A stretch of DNA of 64,000 nucleotides, from NCBI RefSeq assembly GCF_029623755.1, contig NZ_CP121106.1, positions 1,065,001 to 1,129,000 on the forward strand, in the 5' to 3' direction. The translations under genes and the position numbers were made by a program. The DNA is from Altererythrobacter sp. CAU 1644. GTDB taxonomy: Bacteria > Pseudomonadota > Alphaproteobacteria > Sphingomonadales > Sphingomonadaceae. Shown here one piece after another: positions 1 to 8,258 of the stretch (the stretch's first letter is position 1; every line of letters starts with the position of its first letter). The notes beneath the pieces are model-generated. The model was not told the origin of the DNA, searched no databases, and was given only the letters and a program-made list of their open reading frames with translations.

Positions 1-2
1 TT

Positions 3-686
3 CCGGCTTTCGCCGCAACCGCATTGATGAACCTGCATGACGATCCCGCCGCTCCCGCGACCCTCACCATGATGGGCGGCCCGATCGATACGCGCGAAAG
101 CCCGACTTCGGTCAACGACCTCGCCATGGAACGCCCGATCGAATGGTTCCGCCAGACGGTGATCGCAACCGTGCCGATGAACCATCGCGGCGCCGGGCGG
201 CGCGTCTACCCGGGCTTCCTGCAACTCGCCGGTTTCATGAGCATGAACCTCGGCAGCCACATGATGAGCCATTACGAGATGTTCAAGCATCTGACCGTGG
301 GCGATGGCGACAGCGCGCAGGCGCACAAGGATTTCTACGACGAGTACCGCAGCGTCTGCGACATGACCGCGGAATTCTACCTCCAGACGGTCGAGGAGGT
401 CTTCCAGAAGCACTCGATCCCCAATGGCGAGTTCCGCCACAAGGGCGAGATCGTCGATCTCGGGGCTATTACCGAGACTGCCCTGCTGGCCGTCGAAGGC
501 GAGCGCGATGATATCTCGGGGCTCGGCCAGACCAAGGCCGCGCTCGATCTCGCTACCGGCCTCTCAAAGAAGAAAAAGCGGTATTACATGGCCGAGGGTG
601 CTGGGCACTACGGCATCTTCAACGGCAGCCGCTGGCGCACCAAGGTCGCCCCGGTGGTCGAGGAATTCATCGCCAAGCACGGTTGA
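3..686 (+). CDS. phaZ: Intracellular polyhydroxybutyrate depolymerase, 3' part only
   Basis: This frame is open to the left edge, so the N-terminus is missing and 227 residues remain. They match the C-terminal half of intracellular PHB depolymerases (PhaZ type), alpha/beta hydrolases that release hydroxybutyrate from storage granules in the cytoplasm. The stretch around VEGERDD supplies the likely acid residue and GAGHYGIF the likely catalytic histidine; the nucleophile would lie upstream of the window. The TTG and ATG codons near position 24 are internal, because coding continues before them. A PHB-synthesis reductase gene (phaB) lies about 29 kb away, so PHB genes are scattered here. Family assignment is firm; substrate is known from the family. 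Confidence 0.88.
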   Translation, partial: PAFAATALMNLHDDPAAPATLTMMGGPIDTRESPTSVNDLAMERPIEWFRQTVIATVPMNHRGAGRRVYPGFLQLAGFMSMNLGSHMMSHYEMFKHLTVGDGDSAQAHKDFYDEYRSVCDMTAEFYLQTVEEVFQKHSIPNGEFRHKGEIVDLGAITETALLAVEGERDDISGLGQTKAALDLATGLSKKKKRYYMAEGAGHYGIFNGSRWRTKVAPVVEEFIAKHG

Positions 687-784
687 TCGGCGGACGGCCG
701 TTCACAAACATTGAGCGCAAGTTCCGGGACGCATCGCGATGCGCCTCTTTATACCCTTTGCCGGTAGCGGAAGGGCAAGCGAGC

Positions 785-1702
785 ATGATCGATATCCGGA
801 TGACCAAGGCGCAATGGGCGATGCTGGTGCTCCTCTCGATGCTCTGGGGAGGCTCGTTTTTCTTCGTCGAAGCGATCCTGGTTGATCTTCCTCCATTGAC
901 GCTTGTGCTGGGCAGGGTCACGATCGCCGCAACCTGCCTATGGGTGTTTCTCCTAGTGACCCGGCGCCCGCTCGCCCTGCAACCGAGAATCTGGCTGGCA
1001 TTCGCAATCATGGGCCTGCTCAACAACCTCATCCCGTTCAGCCTGATCGCCTGGGGTCAGACCGAGATCTCTTCCGGGTTGGCTTCAATCCTCAACGCGA
1101 CGACACCGCTGTTCGCGGTCCTTGTCGCTGCGCTCTGGTTACCGGATGAACGTCCCGGCCCTGCCAAGATCACAGGCGTGGCGATCGGTTTCGTCGGCGT
1201 AGTAGTTCTGATCGGCAGCGACGCTCTCGGCGGATTGGGTGCGAGCACCATGGCGCAGGCAGCAATCCTGCTTGCCGCGATTTCCTATGCTTTCGCGGGG
1301 GCATTCGGCCGGCGGTTTCGCGACTACGGAGTCGACCCGGTGATGGTCGCCGCAGGACAACTCTCTGCGTCGGCGGTCTTCCTCGCTCCGGTCGCCATCC
1401 TGATCGACCGTCCCGGCCAGATGGCGATGCCCGGGATCGCAGCCATGCTGGCGTTGCTCGGACTGGCGCTGTTCTCGACCGCGCTCGCCTACGTCCTCTA
1501 TTTCCGGCTGCTGGCGCAAGCAGGCGCGACCAACCTCCTGCTCGTCACATTCCTCATTCCGGTTTCGGCGATCGCACTCGGCACCACCTTTCTTGCAGAG
1601 CAGCTATCCCCCAACGAGATCACCGGCATGGCAATCATTGCGCTGGGACTGGTCGTACTGGATGGCCGCGCGTGGGAGGCGACCAAGCGGGGGACGGCTT
1701 AG
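785..1702 (+). CDS. EamA/DMT-family transporter
   Basis: A 305-residue integral membrane protein with about ten hydrophobic segments arranged as two EamA repeats, the layout of drug/metabolite exporters in the inner membrane. The substrate cannot be read from sequence. The frame is open further upstream, but the ATG at 785 is preceded at the right distance by GGAAGGG (769-775) and begins just before the first membrane segment, so it is preferred; a second ATG at 800 lacks such a site. Between the phaZ stop and this start lies a 14-bp perfect palindrome, CGCATCGCGATGCG (730-743), which could be an operator or chance. The gene ends 30 nt from the convergent DUF4126 gene. Confidence 0.85.
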   Translation: MIDIRMTKAQWAMLVLLSMLWGGSFFFVEAILVDLPPLTLVLGRVTIAATCLWVFLLVTRRPLALQPRIWLAFAIMGLLNNLIPFSLIAWGQTEISSGLASILNATTPLFAVLVAALWLPDERPGPAKITGVAIGFVGVVVLIGSDALGGLGASTMAQAAILLAAISYAFAGAFGRRFRDYGVDPVMVAAGQLSASAVFLAPVAILIDRPGQMAMPGIAAMLALLGLALFSTALAYVLYFRLLAQAGATNLLLVTFLIPVSAIALGTTFLAEQLSPNEITGMAIIALGLVVLDGRAWEATKRGTA

Positions 1703-1732
1703 CCCTCTATCCGGCAAAAAACAGAAAGGCGG

Positions 1733-2341
1733 CTACGATGCTGGCGGCGGTTCCTTGGGTCGCGGATTGAAGAAGCCGCGGATCAAGCGCCGCAAAGCAA
1801 GAATGAGCCAGATGGTCAGACCCAGCAGGACCAGTGCGATACCGGCCGCGATGTAGGGATATTCGTAGGCCGCCCAGAGTAGGCCCACGGTCGCGACATC
1901 CTCGGCCGTCGAAACCGCGATATTGCTGACCGGTTCAGGGCTGGCATTGACCGCAGCGCGTGTCCCCGCCTTGCCCGCATGCGCGGCGAGGCTTGCCCCG
2001 CCGCCGAGGAGGAAGGCAACCACCTGCATCGCCGGATCGGACGGATCGACAATGGCGAGCGCGAGCAATGCGCCGCCGACCGGGCGGACCAGCGTGTGGA
2101 CCGTGTCCCAAATGCTGTCGAGCCACATCACCTTGTCGGCGAAGAACTCCGCCAGTGCGCCGAGCGCGGCGATACCCATCACCCACGGGTTGGCGAGCAC
2201 GCCCAGCGAAGCGAGGTGTTCGGGGATCGGCAGCGCTTCGAGCCGCATCGCCAGGCCCGTCGCGAAGATGCAGAGATAGAGCCGCCAGCCTGACAGCAGG
2301 CTGACGCTTCCCGCGATCCCGATGATTTCCATGATGCCCAT
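1733..2341 (-). CDS. DUF4126 family membrane protein
   Basis: A 202-residue, strongly hydrophobic protein with roughly five to six membrane segments and a glycine-rich centre (FLLGGGASLAAHAGKAGTR, about residues 110-130), typical of DUF4126 proteins, whose function is unknown. The C-terminus is a short basic-proline tail. The frame is open upstream of 2341, but the ATG at 2341 follows GGAGAGGA at correct spacing and opens directly into the first membrane segment (MGIMEIIGIAG), so it is chosen. It lies 78 nt downstream of the carboxymuconolactone decarboxylase gene on the same strand and may be read through from that operon. Confidence 0.8.
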   Translation of the reverse strand: MGIMEIIGIAGSVSLLSGWRLYLCIFATGLAMRLEALPIPEHLASLGVLANPWVMGIAALGALAEFFADKVMWLDSIWDTVHTLVRPVGGALLALAIVDPSDPAMQVVAFLLGGGASLAAHAGKAGTRAAVNASPEPVSNIAVSTAEDVATVGLLWAAYEYPYIAAGIALVLLGLTIWLILALRRLIRGFFNPRPKEPPPAS

Positions 2342-2419
2342 TGTCGCGTCCTCTCCGCCCGGGAGAATGCGCGCAAATGCCGAAAACGGCAATCCCGCCA
2401 GCTATTTGTAAACTCCAGG

Positions 2420-3004
2420 CTAGCTTGGCGTCAGGTCCGGATCGGCCATGTCGCCCTCCTCGAGCTGCACCCCAAAGCTGTTCAGCATCATCGAAACCTG
2501 GGTGTACTGGCCCACCGTCATCACCAGATCCACGCGCCCCTTAGTACCGAGTTCGGACAGGTCGTCCCAGGTCGCATCGCTGACATGGTGGTCCGTAACG
2601 AGCTCGTCGCAGGCGCGCAGCATCGCGCGCTCGAGCGGAGTCCACCCCTCGGCATCGGGGCCTCGCTTGATTCGCGCCACCTCATCATCGCTGAGGCCGC
2701 AGAGCTTGCCGATCCGCGTATGCTGGGCGAACTCGTAACCCGACCGGCACAGCCAACCCGTGCGCAGGATCACGATCTCGCGTTCGCGTGGCGGCAGGCT
2801 GTTGCGGCGCGACAGGATATAGCTGCCCCAGCCGAGGAAGGCTGCGAGCCCCTTTGGCGCATGGGCGAGCGTGCGAAAGATATTCAGCACCTTGCCGCCC
2901 CCGACCATGTTGTCGGGATTGGTGAGGGGTGCGAGCACAGTCTGCTGCTCCTCGTCGAGCCGATCCATGTCGACCGGCTCGATCCGAGGAGACTTAAGGC
3001 GCAT
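2420..3004 (-). CDS. Carboxymuconolactone decarboxylase (AhpD-like) family protein
   Basis: A 194-residue helical protein of the CMD/AhpD-like superfamily. The core EREIVILRTGWLCRSGYEF followed by a histidine matches the family pattern of a Glu/Cys/His-lined pocket; there is no CxxC pair of true AhpD, so peroxidase activity is doubtful. Members occur in aromatic, terpenoid and steroid catabolic operons as isomerases or decarboxylases of uncertain substrate. Its ATG shares one base with the TGA of the thiolase gene (TGATG at 3006-3002 on this strand), so the two are translationally coupled. It is the last gene of the maoC-thiolase-CMD operon. Confidence 0.82.
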   Translation of the reverse strand: MRLKSPRIEPVDMDRLDEEQQTVLAPLTNPDNMVGGGKVLNIFRTLAHAPKGLAAFLGWGSYILSRRNSLPPREREIVILRTGWLCRSGYEFAQHTRIGKLCGLSDDEVARIKRGPDAEGWTPLERAMLRACDELVTDHHVSDATWDDLSELGTKGRVDLVMTVGQYTQVSMMLNSFGVQLEEGDMADPDLTPS

Positions 3005-4185
3005 CAGAAAATCTCGAACAGGCCCGCTGCACCCATGCCGCCGCCGACGCACATAGTGACGACGCCGTATTTCGCCTTGCGGCGCTGACCTTCGCGCAGG
3101 ATGTGACCGACGCAGCGCGCCCCAGTCATGCCATAGGGGTGGCCGATCGAGATCGAGCCGCCGTTGACGTTGAGCTTGTCGTTGTCGATGCCAAGCTTGT
3201 CGCGGCAATAGAGCACCTGAACCGCGAAGGCCTCGTTGAGCTCCCACAGGTCGATATCGTCGATCGAGAGATCGAAGCGCTTGAGCAGCTTGGGAATGGC
3301 AAAGACCGGGCCGATGCCCATCTCGTCGGGTTCGGTCCCGGCAACCGCCATGCCGATGCAGCGGCCAAGCGGGGTGAGACCCTTCTGAGCGGCAACGGCG
3401 CCTTCCATCACCACCACTGCAGCCGCACCGTCCGACAACTGGCTGGCATTGCCCGCGGTAATCGTGGTGCCTGGGCCGAGCACCGGTTGGAGCGAAGCCA
3501 GGCCTTCGAGCGTGGTCGATGGACGATTGCCCTCGTCCTTGGCGATGGTCACGTCCTGTTCGGAGACTTCGCCGGTCTCCTTGTCCTTGACCATATGCGT
3601 GGTGCTGACCGAGACGATCTCGTCGCCGAACAAGCCCGCTTCCTGCGCGGCAGCCGTGCGCTGCTGCGACTGCAGGCTGTACTCGTCTTGCGCCTCGCGG
3701 CTGATGCCGTAACGCTGCGCAACCGTTTCGGCCGTCTGGAGCATCGGCATGTAGATCGCGCCGTGCATCGCCATCAGCGACTTGTCGGGCATGACGCGCA
3801 TTTCGGGTGTCTGCACGAGGCTGATCGACTCCTGGCCGCCTGCGGCAACCACATCCATCCGGTCCATCACGACCTGCTTCGAAGCGGTCGCGATCGTCAT
3901 GAGGCCCGAGGAGCACTGGCGATCGATCGTCATGCCGCTGGTGGTGATCGGGCAGCCGGCGCGCAAGGCGACCTGGCGCCCGAGATTTCCCGCCTGGGCG
4001 CCCTGCTGGAGCGCTGCACCCCAGATCACGTCATCGACCTCGCCCGCTTCGATGCCGGCCCGCTCGATGGCGGGCGCGAGGGCATAGGAGCCGAGCGTCG
4101 CACCGGGCGTCGAATTGAATGCGCCCTTGTAAGCCTTGCCCATTCCGGTGCGGGCGGTGGAGACGATGACTGCGTCACGTGACAT
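3004..4185 (-). CDS. Acetyl-CoA acetyltransferase (thiolase family)
   Basis: A 393-residue thiolase with all landmark residues: nucleophilic Cys91 in RQCSSG, the NEAF loop, the GHPYG histidine near residue 350 and the C-terminal [10 protein letters not shown] cysteine near 380. It condenses or cleaves acyl-CoA in the cytoplasm. Operon partners are a MaoC-type hydratase and a CMD protein, which suggests beta-oxidation-like catabolism rather than PHB synthesis, although phaA-like activity cannot be excluded. The ATG at 4185 has AAGGA seven bases upstream; an ATG five codons earlier lacks one. The C-terminus is fused by a TGATG overlap to the CMD gene. Confidence 0.92.
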   Translation of the reverse strand: MSRDAVIVSTARTGMGKAYKGAFNSTPGATLGSYALAPAIERAGIEAGEVDDVIWGAALQQGAQAGNLGRQVALRAGCPITTSGMTIDRQCSSGLMTIATASKQVVMDRMDVVAAGGQESISLVQTPEMRVMPDKSLMAMHGAIYMPMLQTAETVAQRYGISREAQDEYSLQSQQRTAAAQEAGLFGDEIVSVSTTHMVKDKETGEVSEQDVTIAKDEGNRPSTTLEGLASLQPVLGPGTTITAGNASQLSDGAAAVVVMEGAVAAQKGLTPLGRCIGMAVAGTEPDEMGIGPVFAIPKLLKRFDLSIDDIDLWELNEAFAVQVLYCRDKLGIDNDKLNVNGGSISIGHPYGMTGARCVGHILREGQRRKAKYGVVTMCVGGGMGAAGLFEIF

Positions 4186-4235
4186 GGGGTATTCCTTCAA
4201 ATTGTTTCGAGGGTCCGTATCCCTGGGGAGGGGAT

Positions 4236-4257
4236 GCGCCCGGGCGAGGCCGGGCGC
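4236..4257 (-). other. Intercistronic GC hairpin between maoC and thiolase genes
   Basis: GCGCCCGG (4236-4243) and CCGGGCGC (4250-4257) form a perfect 8-bp stem with a 6-nt loop seven bases after the maoC stop codon. No T-rich tract follows on the minus strand, so a full intrinsic terminator is unlikely. It may instead protect or process the upstream part of the mRNA, or cause partial termination. Confidence 0.55.
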
Positions 4258-4263
4258 CTGGGA

Positions 4264-4713
4264 TCAGACGAAGAACTGCGTGATCCATTCGCAGATCAGT
4301 GCGGGCTTGTCCTCGCCTTCGATCTCGATGGTGATCTCGGCGGTCTGTTGCCACTGGCCGGGGCGCTTCTCGACCATCTCGACGAGCTTCCAGTGGCCGC
4401 GGATACGCTTGCCCGAGCGGACGGGCGAAATGAAGCGCGTCTTGTTGCCACCGTAGTTTACGCCCATCTTCACGCCGTCGATCTTCGGTATGTCGCTGTT
4501 GGCCGAGAGATAGGGGATCATCGAGAGCGTCAGGAAGCCGTGGGCGATCGTTCCGCCGAAGGGCGTCATCTTGGCCGCTTCTTCGTTGATATGGATGAAC
4601 TGGTGGTCGCCGGTCGCATCGGCGAACTGGTTGATGCGGTCCTGGCTCATTTCGACCCACTCGCTGGTGCCGATGTTTTCGCCGGTCTTTGCTGCCAATT
4701 CCTGCGGGGTCAT
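4264..4713 (-). CDS. MaoC-like enoyl-CoA hydratase/dehydratase
   Basis: A 149-residue single hot-dog-fold protein of the MaoC/(R)-hydratase family. The hydratase-2 motif is intact: the segment at residues 32-55 carries the expected Asp36 and His41, followed by the GTIAHGFL sequence. Such enzymes hydrate 2-enoyl-CoA in the cytoplasm, either in beta-oxidation or feeding (R)-3-hydroxyacyl-CoA to PHA synthesis. The start is clear, with AGGAGAGG just upstream. It is the first gene of the operon that continues with thiolase and CMD. A 24-bp palindrome lies 91-114 bp upstream of the start and is a candidate control site. Confidence 0.88.
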   Translation of the reverse strand: MTPQELAAKTGENIGTSEWVEMSQDRINQFADATGDHQFIHINEEAAKMTPFGGTIAHGFLTLSMIPYLSANSDIPKIDGVKMGVNYGGNKTRFISPVRSGKRIRGHWKLVEMVEKRPGQWQQTAEITIEIEGEDKPALICEWITQFFV

Positions 4714-4803
4714 GCGCCTCTCCTAAATCTGTGCGTTCGAAATCGCGCGACTCCGGCGCGCGTTGTCGCGGGACTCATGGCGCATCGGAGCCAAGAGCGC
4801 AAT

Positions 4804-4827
4804 CAAGTTTCCGTTTACGTCAACTTG
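4804..4827. promoter_or_regulatory. 24-bp palindrome between maoC operon and sulfatase gene
   Basis: Arms CAAGTTnnCGT and ACGnnAACTTG are perfectly inverted across a 2-bp centre. The inner 16 bp (4808-4823) resemble the TTTACGT/AACGTAAA-type boxes bound by MerR-family regulators of acyl-CoA and branched-chain catabolism (LiuR-like). On the minus strand it contains TTGACG, a good -35 element facing the maoC operon, though no clear -10 follows. Binding partner is inferred, not shown. Confidence 0.5.
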
Positions 4828-4957
4828 CCGTTACGGCTTGGCGGGCTTGGGAAAGCTTCAATTTCGGCCCTACTTGCGCGTGACCGTGCATTAACCGCCG
4901 CCCGCTATGGCTGACGCGGGCGCATTCGCGATATTGGGCGGTGTGAGGGAAGGGGCG

Positions 4958-6937
4958 ATGCTCGCAGGATTGTTCGACCGATCGCTGAGGCCGCGGCTCG
5001 CGGTTCCGCTGGTTGTGCTGGCGGTAAGTGCGGCCGAACTGCTAGTTGCAGACCGCAAATACGGGGTGTTCACGGGCGGGTTCGGCCAGTCGCAGGCGGT
5101 CGACACCCCATCCGAACTGGCGATCTTTGCGATCGGCTACGTCCTCTCGCAGCTGGCGGCGGCCCTCCTGGCATGGGTTATCGCCAAGTGGATTGCCCGC
5201 GATTCAGGTTCGTCCGTCACGGTCGTGCATTTTGCCTTTCTCTATGGCGGGCTGAGCCTGATCGCGCTCAATGTTCAATACCAGCTCCATTCCTATTTCA
5301 GCGATGCCGTAAGCTTCGCCTTGCTCAAGCAATTGGGCGGAGGCAGCGCGACCGACGCGCTGTTGTTCGCCAAGAACGAGATCGCGCTGGGCCTGGGTGC
5401 GGTAGCAATCGTGATTGCGCTGTGGTGGGGGCTCGCCAGGCTGGTGCGGCGTATTGCGACGGCGGGTGACCGCGCGCCCGCCGGTCCGCTGCGCAAGCGG
5501 CATGTGGGTCTGGCCTGGGCCGCCTTCCTCGCCGCGCTCTTCATCGTCCCGCAATTCGGTGGCGACGCGACCAAGGGGCTGGGCCGGATGCTGGTCTGGC
5601 AGGGTGCCTCCTCCGCGCTCGCCGCGACCACCGATTTCGATGGCGATGGCTATGGCCTTGCGGGCAGGAGCATCGACACCCACCCCTTCGACGGCGCGCG
5701 CCATCCGCTGGCGCTCGACATTCCGGGCAATGGCGTGGACGAGGACGGCTATGGCGGCGACCTCGAGCTGGTGCCGGTGCCGGCCCCGCTACCGCTGACG
5801 CCGGTAGCAGGCGACCAACCGCACGTCGTGATCGTGATCCTCGAAAGCACCCGCTGGGACGCGATCGGCAAACGCATCGACCGCAAGCCGGTCGCGCCGA
5901 ACCTCGAAGCCGTGGTGGCCCAGGGCGGCGCAATAGTCCCGAGTTTCAGCCATATCGGGTTTACCACCGGCTCGCTGAAATCGATCTTTGCTGGAGCGAT
6001 CGAGGTCGCACCGGGCGCGCCCAGCCTGTTTCGCGAGCTCAAGCAGAGCGGCTACGGCATCTCCGTCTTCTCCGGCCAGCCAGAGGATTTCGGCGGCATC
6101 TCGGAAGCGGTCGGAATGCGCGAATTGGCCGATCGCTTCGTGGATGCCGAAGCGCTCAAGGAGCAGCGCGCCTTCAGCTTCGCAGCGCAAGGCTCACTGC
6201 TGGTCGACGAAGCGGTCGTGACCGGCGAGTTCGCCAAGGCGCTGGGCGAGAAGAGCCAGTGGGCCAAACCCCAGTTCGTCTATCTCAACTTCCAGTCGCC
6301 GCACTTCCCCTACCATCATCCCGGCGTTCCCGAACGCTTCGCGCATCCGCCGATCGAACGCGGCGAGATCGGCGCCGAGAATGCGGAGCGCGTGCGGCTG
6401 ACCTATTGGAACGCGGTGGCGCATGCGGATGCCGCCCTCGGCCAGATCGTCGATCAGTTGAAGGAGCTGGGGCAGTGGGACAACACCATCCTGCTGGTCA
6501 GCGGCGATCATGGCGAAGCGCTGTTCGAGGAGGGTTTCCTGGGCCATGGACACATGATCGACCGCCTGCAGTACGGCACCTTCCTCGCCAGCAATCGCCC
6601 GCTCGACCAGGTCACCGCGCCCATCGCGATCAGCGACTACCGCCGCATCCTGCATGGCCTGCTCGGCGCCAAACTGCCTTCCGCCCGGCAGTTTGCCCCC
6701 TTCATGCATGTTGGAACGCTCGATGAGCCGACCGCGATCGGCATGACTGACCAGCACCACGGAATTGTCTCGCTCCGCTTCGACCGCGAAGAGGCCTGCT
6801 TCGAGGCAAGCCGAAGCTGCACCCGCTATGGCGCGCTCAAGGGCGAGAAACGCTCGGCCGTCGATGCGCTGGTGGCGCGATGGGGCTCGGAACGGTGGGC
6901 TGCGCGCCAGCGCCTCCGCGAGGGCGCCGCTCAGTAA
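4958..6937 (+). CDS. Membrane-anchored sulfatase/alkaline-phosphatase-fold transferase
   Basis: A 659-residue protein with about five N-terminal membrane segments (to roughly residue 210) and a periplasmic sulfatase-type domain (about 290-590), the architecture of LtaS/phosphoglycerol and phosphoethanolamine transferases. Seen: VILEST near 294 (metal-binding Glu), the nucleophile region FTTGSL with Thr336/Thr337, SGDHGE near 515 and GHGH near 530. There is Thr rather than Cys/Ser at the nucleophile, arguing for a phospho-transferase. Between the two parts lie DFDGDGYG (226-233) and GNGVDEDGYGGD (257-268), resembling MopE-type metal-binding motifs without cysteines. Start 4958 has GAGGGAAGGGG just upstream; an in-frame ATG at 4907 has none. 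Its last 101 bp overlap the convergent ligase gene. Confidence 0.8.
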   Translation: MLAGLFDRSLRPRLAVPLVVLAVSAAELLVADRKYGVFTGGFGQSQAVDTPSELAIFAIGYVLSQLAAALLAWVIAKWIARDSGSSVTVVHFAFLYGGLSLIALNVQYQLHSYFSDAVSFALLKQLGGGSATDALLFAKNEIALGLGAVAIVIALWWGLARLVRRIATAGDRAPAGPLRKRHVGLAWAAFLAALFIVPQFGGDATKGLGRMLVWQGASSALAATTDFDGDGYGLAGRSIDTHPFDGARHPLALDIPGNGVDEDGYGGDLELVPVPAPLPLTPVAGDQPHVVIVILESTRWDAIGKRIDRKPVAPNLEAVVAQGGAIVPSFSHIGFTTGSLKSIFAGAIEVAPGAPSLFRELKQSGYGISVFSGQPEDFGGISEAVGMRELADRFVDAEALKEQRAFSFAAQGSLLVDEAVVTGEFAKALGEKSQWAKPQFVYLNFQSPHFPYHHPGVPERFAHPPIERGEIGAENAERVRLTYWNAVAHADAALGQIVDQLKELGQWDNTILLVSGDHGEALFEEGFLGHGHMIDRLQYGTFLASNRPLDQVTAPIAISDYRRILHGLLGAKLPSARQFAPFMHVGTLDEPTAIGMTDQHHGIVSLRFDREEACFEASRSCTRYGALKGEKRSAVDALVARWGSERWAARQRLREGAAQ

Positions 6938-8258
6938 TCGGCACCTTTTCCGGCGTCTCGATCCGCTTGAGGTAGTTCCACAGCCCGATCTGCAGGCCAA
7001 GCAACATCAGGATGAAGGGCTGGTAGGCAATGCCCTGGAACAGCGAACCGACAAGATAGATTATCTGCGCCATCTGGAGTGCGGCAGCGAACGGCGCCTG
7101 CCACTGGTTACCCTCCCCGACCCGGTCCTTCCAGCGTCGCCGGATCTTCTCCATGTGGATGATCCCCAGTGCATGCAGCCACAGCCACAGGATCAGGCCG
7201 GGCCAGCCCTGCTCGCCGAGCATTTCGAAGATCGCCGAATGATAGGCGCGCCCTTCATCGACAACCTCGCGGTTTTCGATCAGCTGGGTGTTCCCCTGCA
7301 CCTCGACGACCGGCATGTCGTAGGCGAACTTGTTTCCGCGATAGGCGTCGAACCCGCCGCCAAGCGGGCGCTCCTCGGCGAACTCGATGGTCCATTCCCA
7401 CACGGCGAGGCGGGTCGAGGCCGACTGGTCTCCCTGGTGCCCGGTGATCGTCGCCATGCGCTCGTAATAGCTTTGCGGGAGGAACGGCAGGGCTGCCAGG
7501 CCAAGGGTCGCCCCGGCAATCATGTAGAGCACGCGCTGCTTGACGTCGCGCAGCATCAGCAGGCCGAGCGCGGCGATGCACAGCAGTCCGGTGCGCGCCT
7601 CGGTCCCGATCGGGATCAGCAGGCTGGCGAAGATCAGCGCATAGGCGAAGGTCTTGACCCGCCAGTCGGGCGGAAAGATCGAGCCGAAGCGCACGAACCA
7701 CAGGATCACCGGGATCATGGCAATGGCGACGGTCGCCAGTGTCGAGCTCTCGTAGATGCCGCTGTTGTTGTTCACGAACAGGTAGAGCCCGCCATAGCCG
7801 CCCCCACCAAGCACAGTCTTGATGCCCGCGCTGACCACGATAGTCGCCACCGTCAGCGTCATGACCAGCGCCAGCCCCTCGATCCTCAGTCGCGTCGTCA
7901 GGGTCAGCGGCAGGAAGATCGCGAACACCAACGCCTTCCACACCCACTCCCATTTCTCGAGCGCTTCAATCGGGAAATCCGCCCGCGAAGTGGTCCAGGC
8001 ACAATATGCCAGCAGAGCCAGCATCAGCGCCTGGCGCAGCGAAAAGCGTGCACCCTTCTTCCCGTCCAGAAGAAGCCAGCCGCCAAACGCCGCGACAAAG
8101 GCAATCAGCGAGACCGGGACCGACTGGATGATGCCGTAACCGATCTTCTGCGGCGCAAGGATGTCGATATAGGCATAGGCCAGCACCCAGAAAAACGGGC
8201 GCTTCAGTCCGAGCACCAACACGAAGCCGATGAAGGCAAGGAAAACGAGATCGATCAT
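6837..8258 (-). CDS. O-antigen ligase-like protein, exosortase A system-associated
   Basis: A 473-residue polytopic membrane protein with 10-12 hydrophobic segments. The N-terminal LKRPFFWVLAYAYIDILAP and the later YESSTLA and GTEARTG stretches match the putative O-glycosylation ligase family found beside exosortase A (XrtA) and PEP-CTERM loci (TIGR03097 type, recognised from memory). It would transfer or ligate lipid-linked glycan at the periplasmic face. A large soluble loop, rich in acidic residues, lies around residues 270-340. The ATG overlaps the stop of the upstream small gene by ATGA, so translation is coupled. The final ~33 residues (Pro/Arg-rich) lie entirely over the 3' end of the sulfatase gene on the other strand. 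Confidence 0.85.
   Translation of the reverse strand: MIDLVFLAFIGFVLVLGLKRPFFWVLAYAYIDILAPQKIGYGIIQSVPVSLIAFVAAFGGWLLLDGKKGARFSLRQALMLALLAYCAWTTSRADFPIEALEKWEWVWKALVFAIFLPLTLTTRLRIEGLALVMTLTVATIVVSAGIKTVLGGGGYGGLYLFVNNNSGIYESSTLATVAIAMIPVILWFVRFGSIFPPDWRVKTFAYALIFASLLIPIGTEARTGLLCIAALGLLMLRDVKQRVLYMIAGATLGLAALPFLPQSYYERMATITGHQGDQSASTRLAVWEWTIEFAEERPLGGGFDAYRGNKFAYDMPVVEVQGNTQLIENREVVDEGRAYHSAIFEMLGEQGWPGLILWLWLHALGIIHMEKIRRRWKDRVGEGNQWQAPFAAALQMAQIIYLVGSLFQGIAYQPFILMLLGLQIGLWNYLKRIETPEKVPITERRPRGGAGAQPTVPSPIAPPAHRRPSVSRP

Noticed and set aside
730..743. CGCATCGCGATGCG palindrome before the EamA gene
   Set aside because: Perfect, but built of the very common GCGATCGC-like words of this genome and not tied to a promoter; too weak to claim as an operator.
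3103..4182. Long open frame antisense to the thiolase gene (359 codons)
   Set aside because: Composition is that of a GC-rich shadow frame (Arg/His/Asp-rich, no domain), no ribosome-binding site; the thiolase on the other strand is certain.
4733..4750. GTTCGAAATC resembling a tRNA T-loop
   Set aside because: No acceptor, D or anticodon stem can be built around it.
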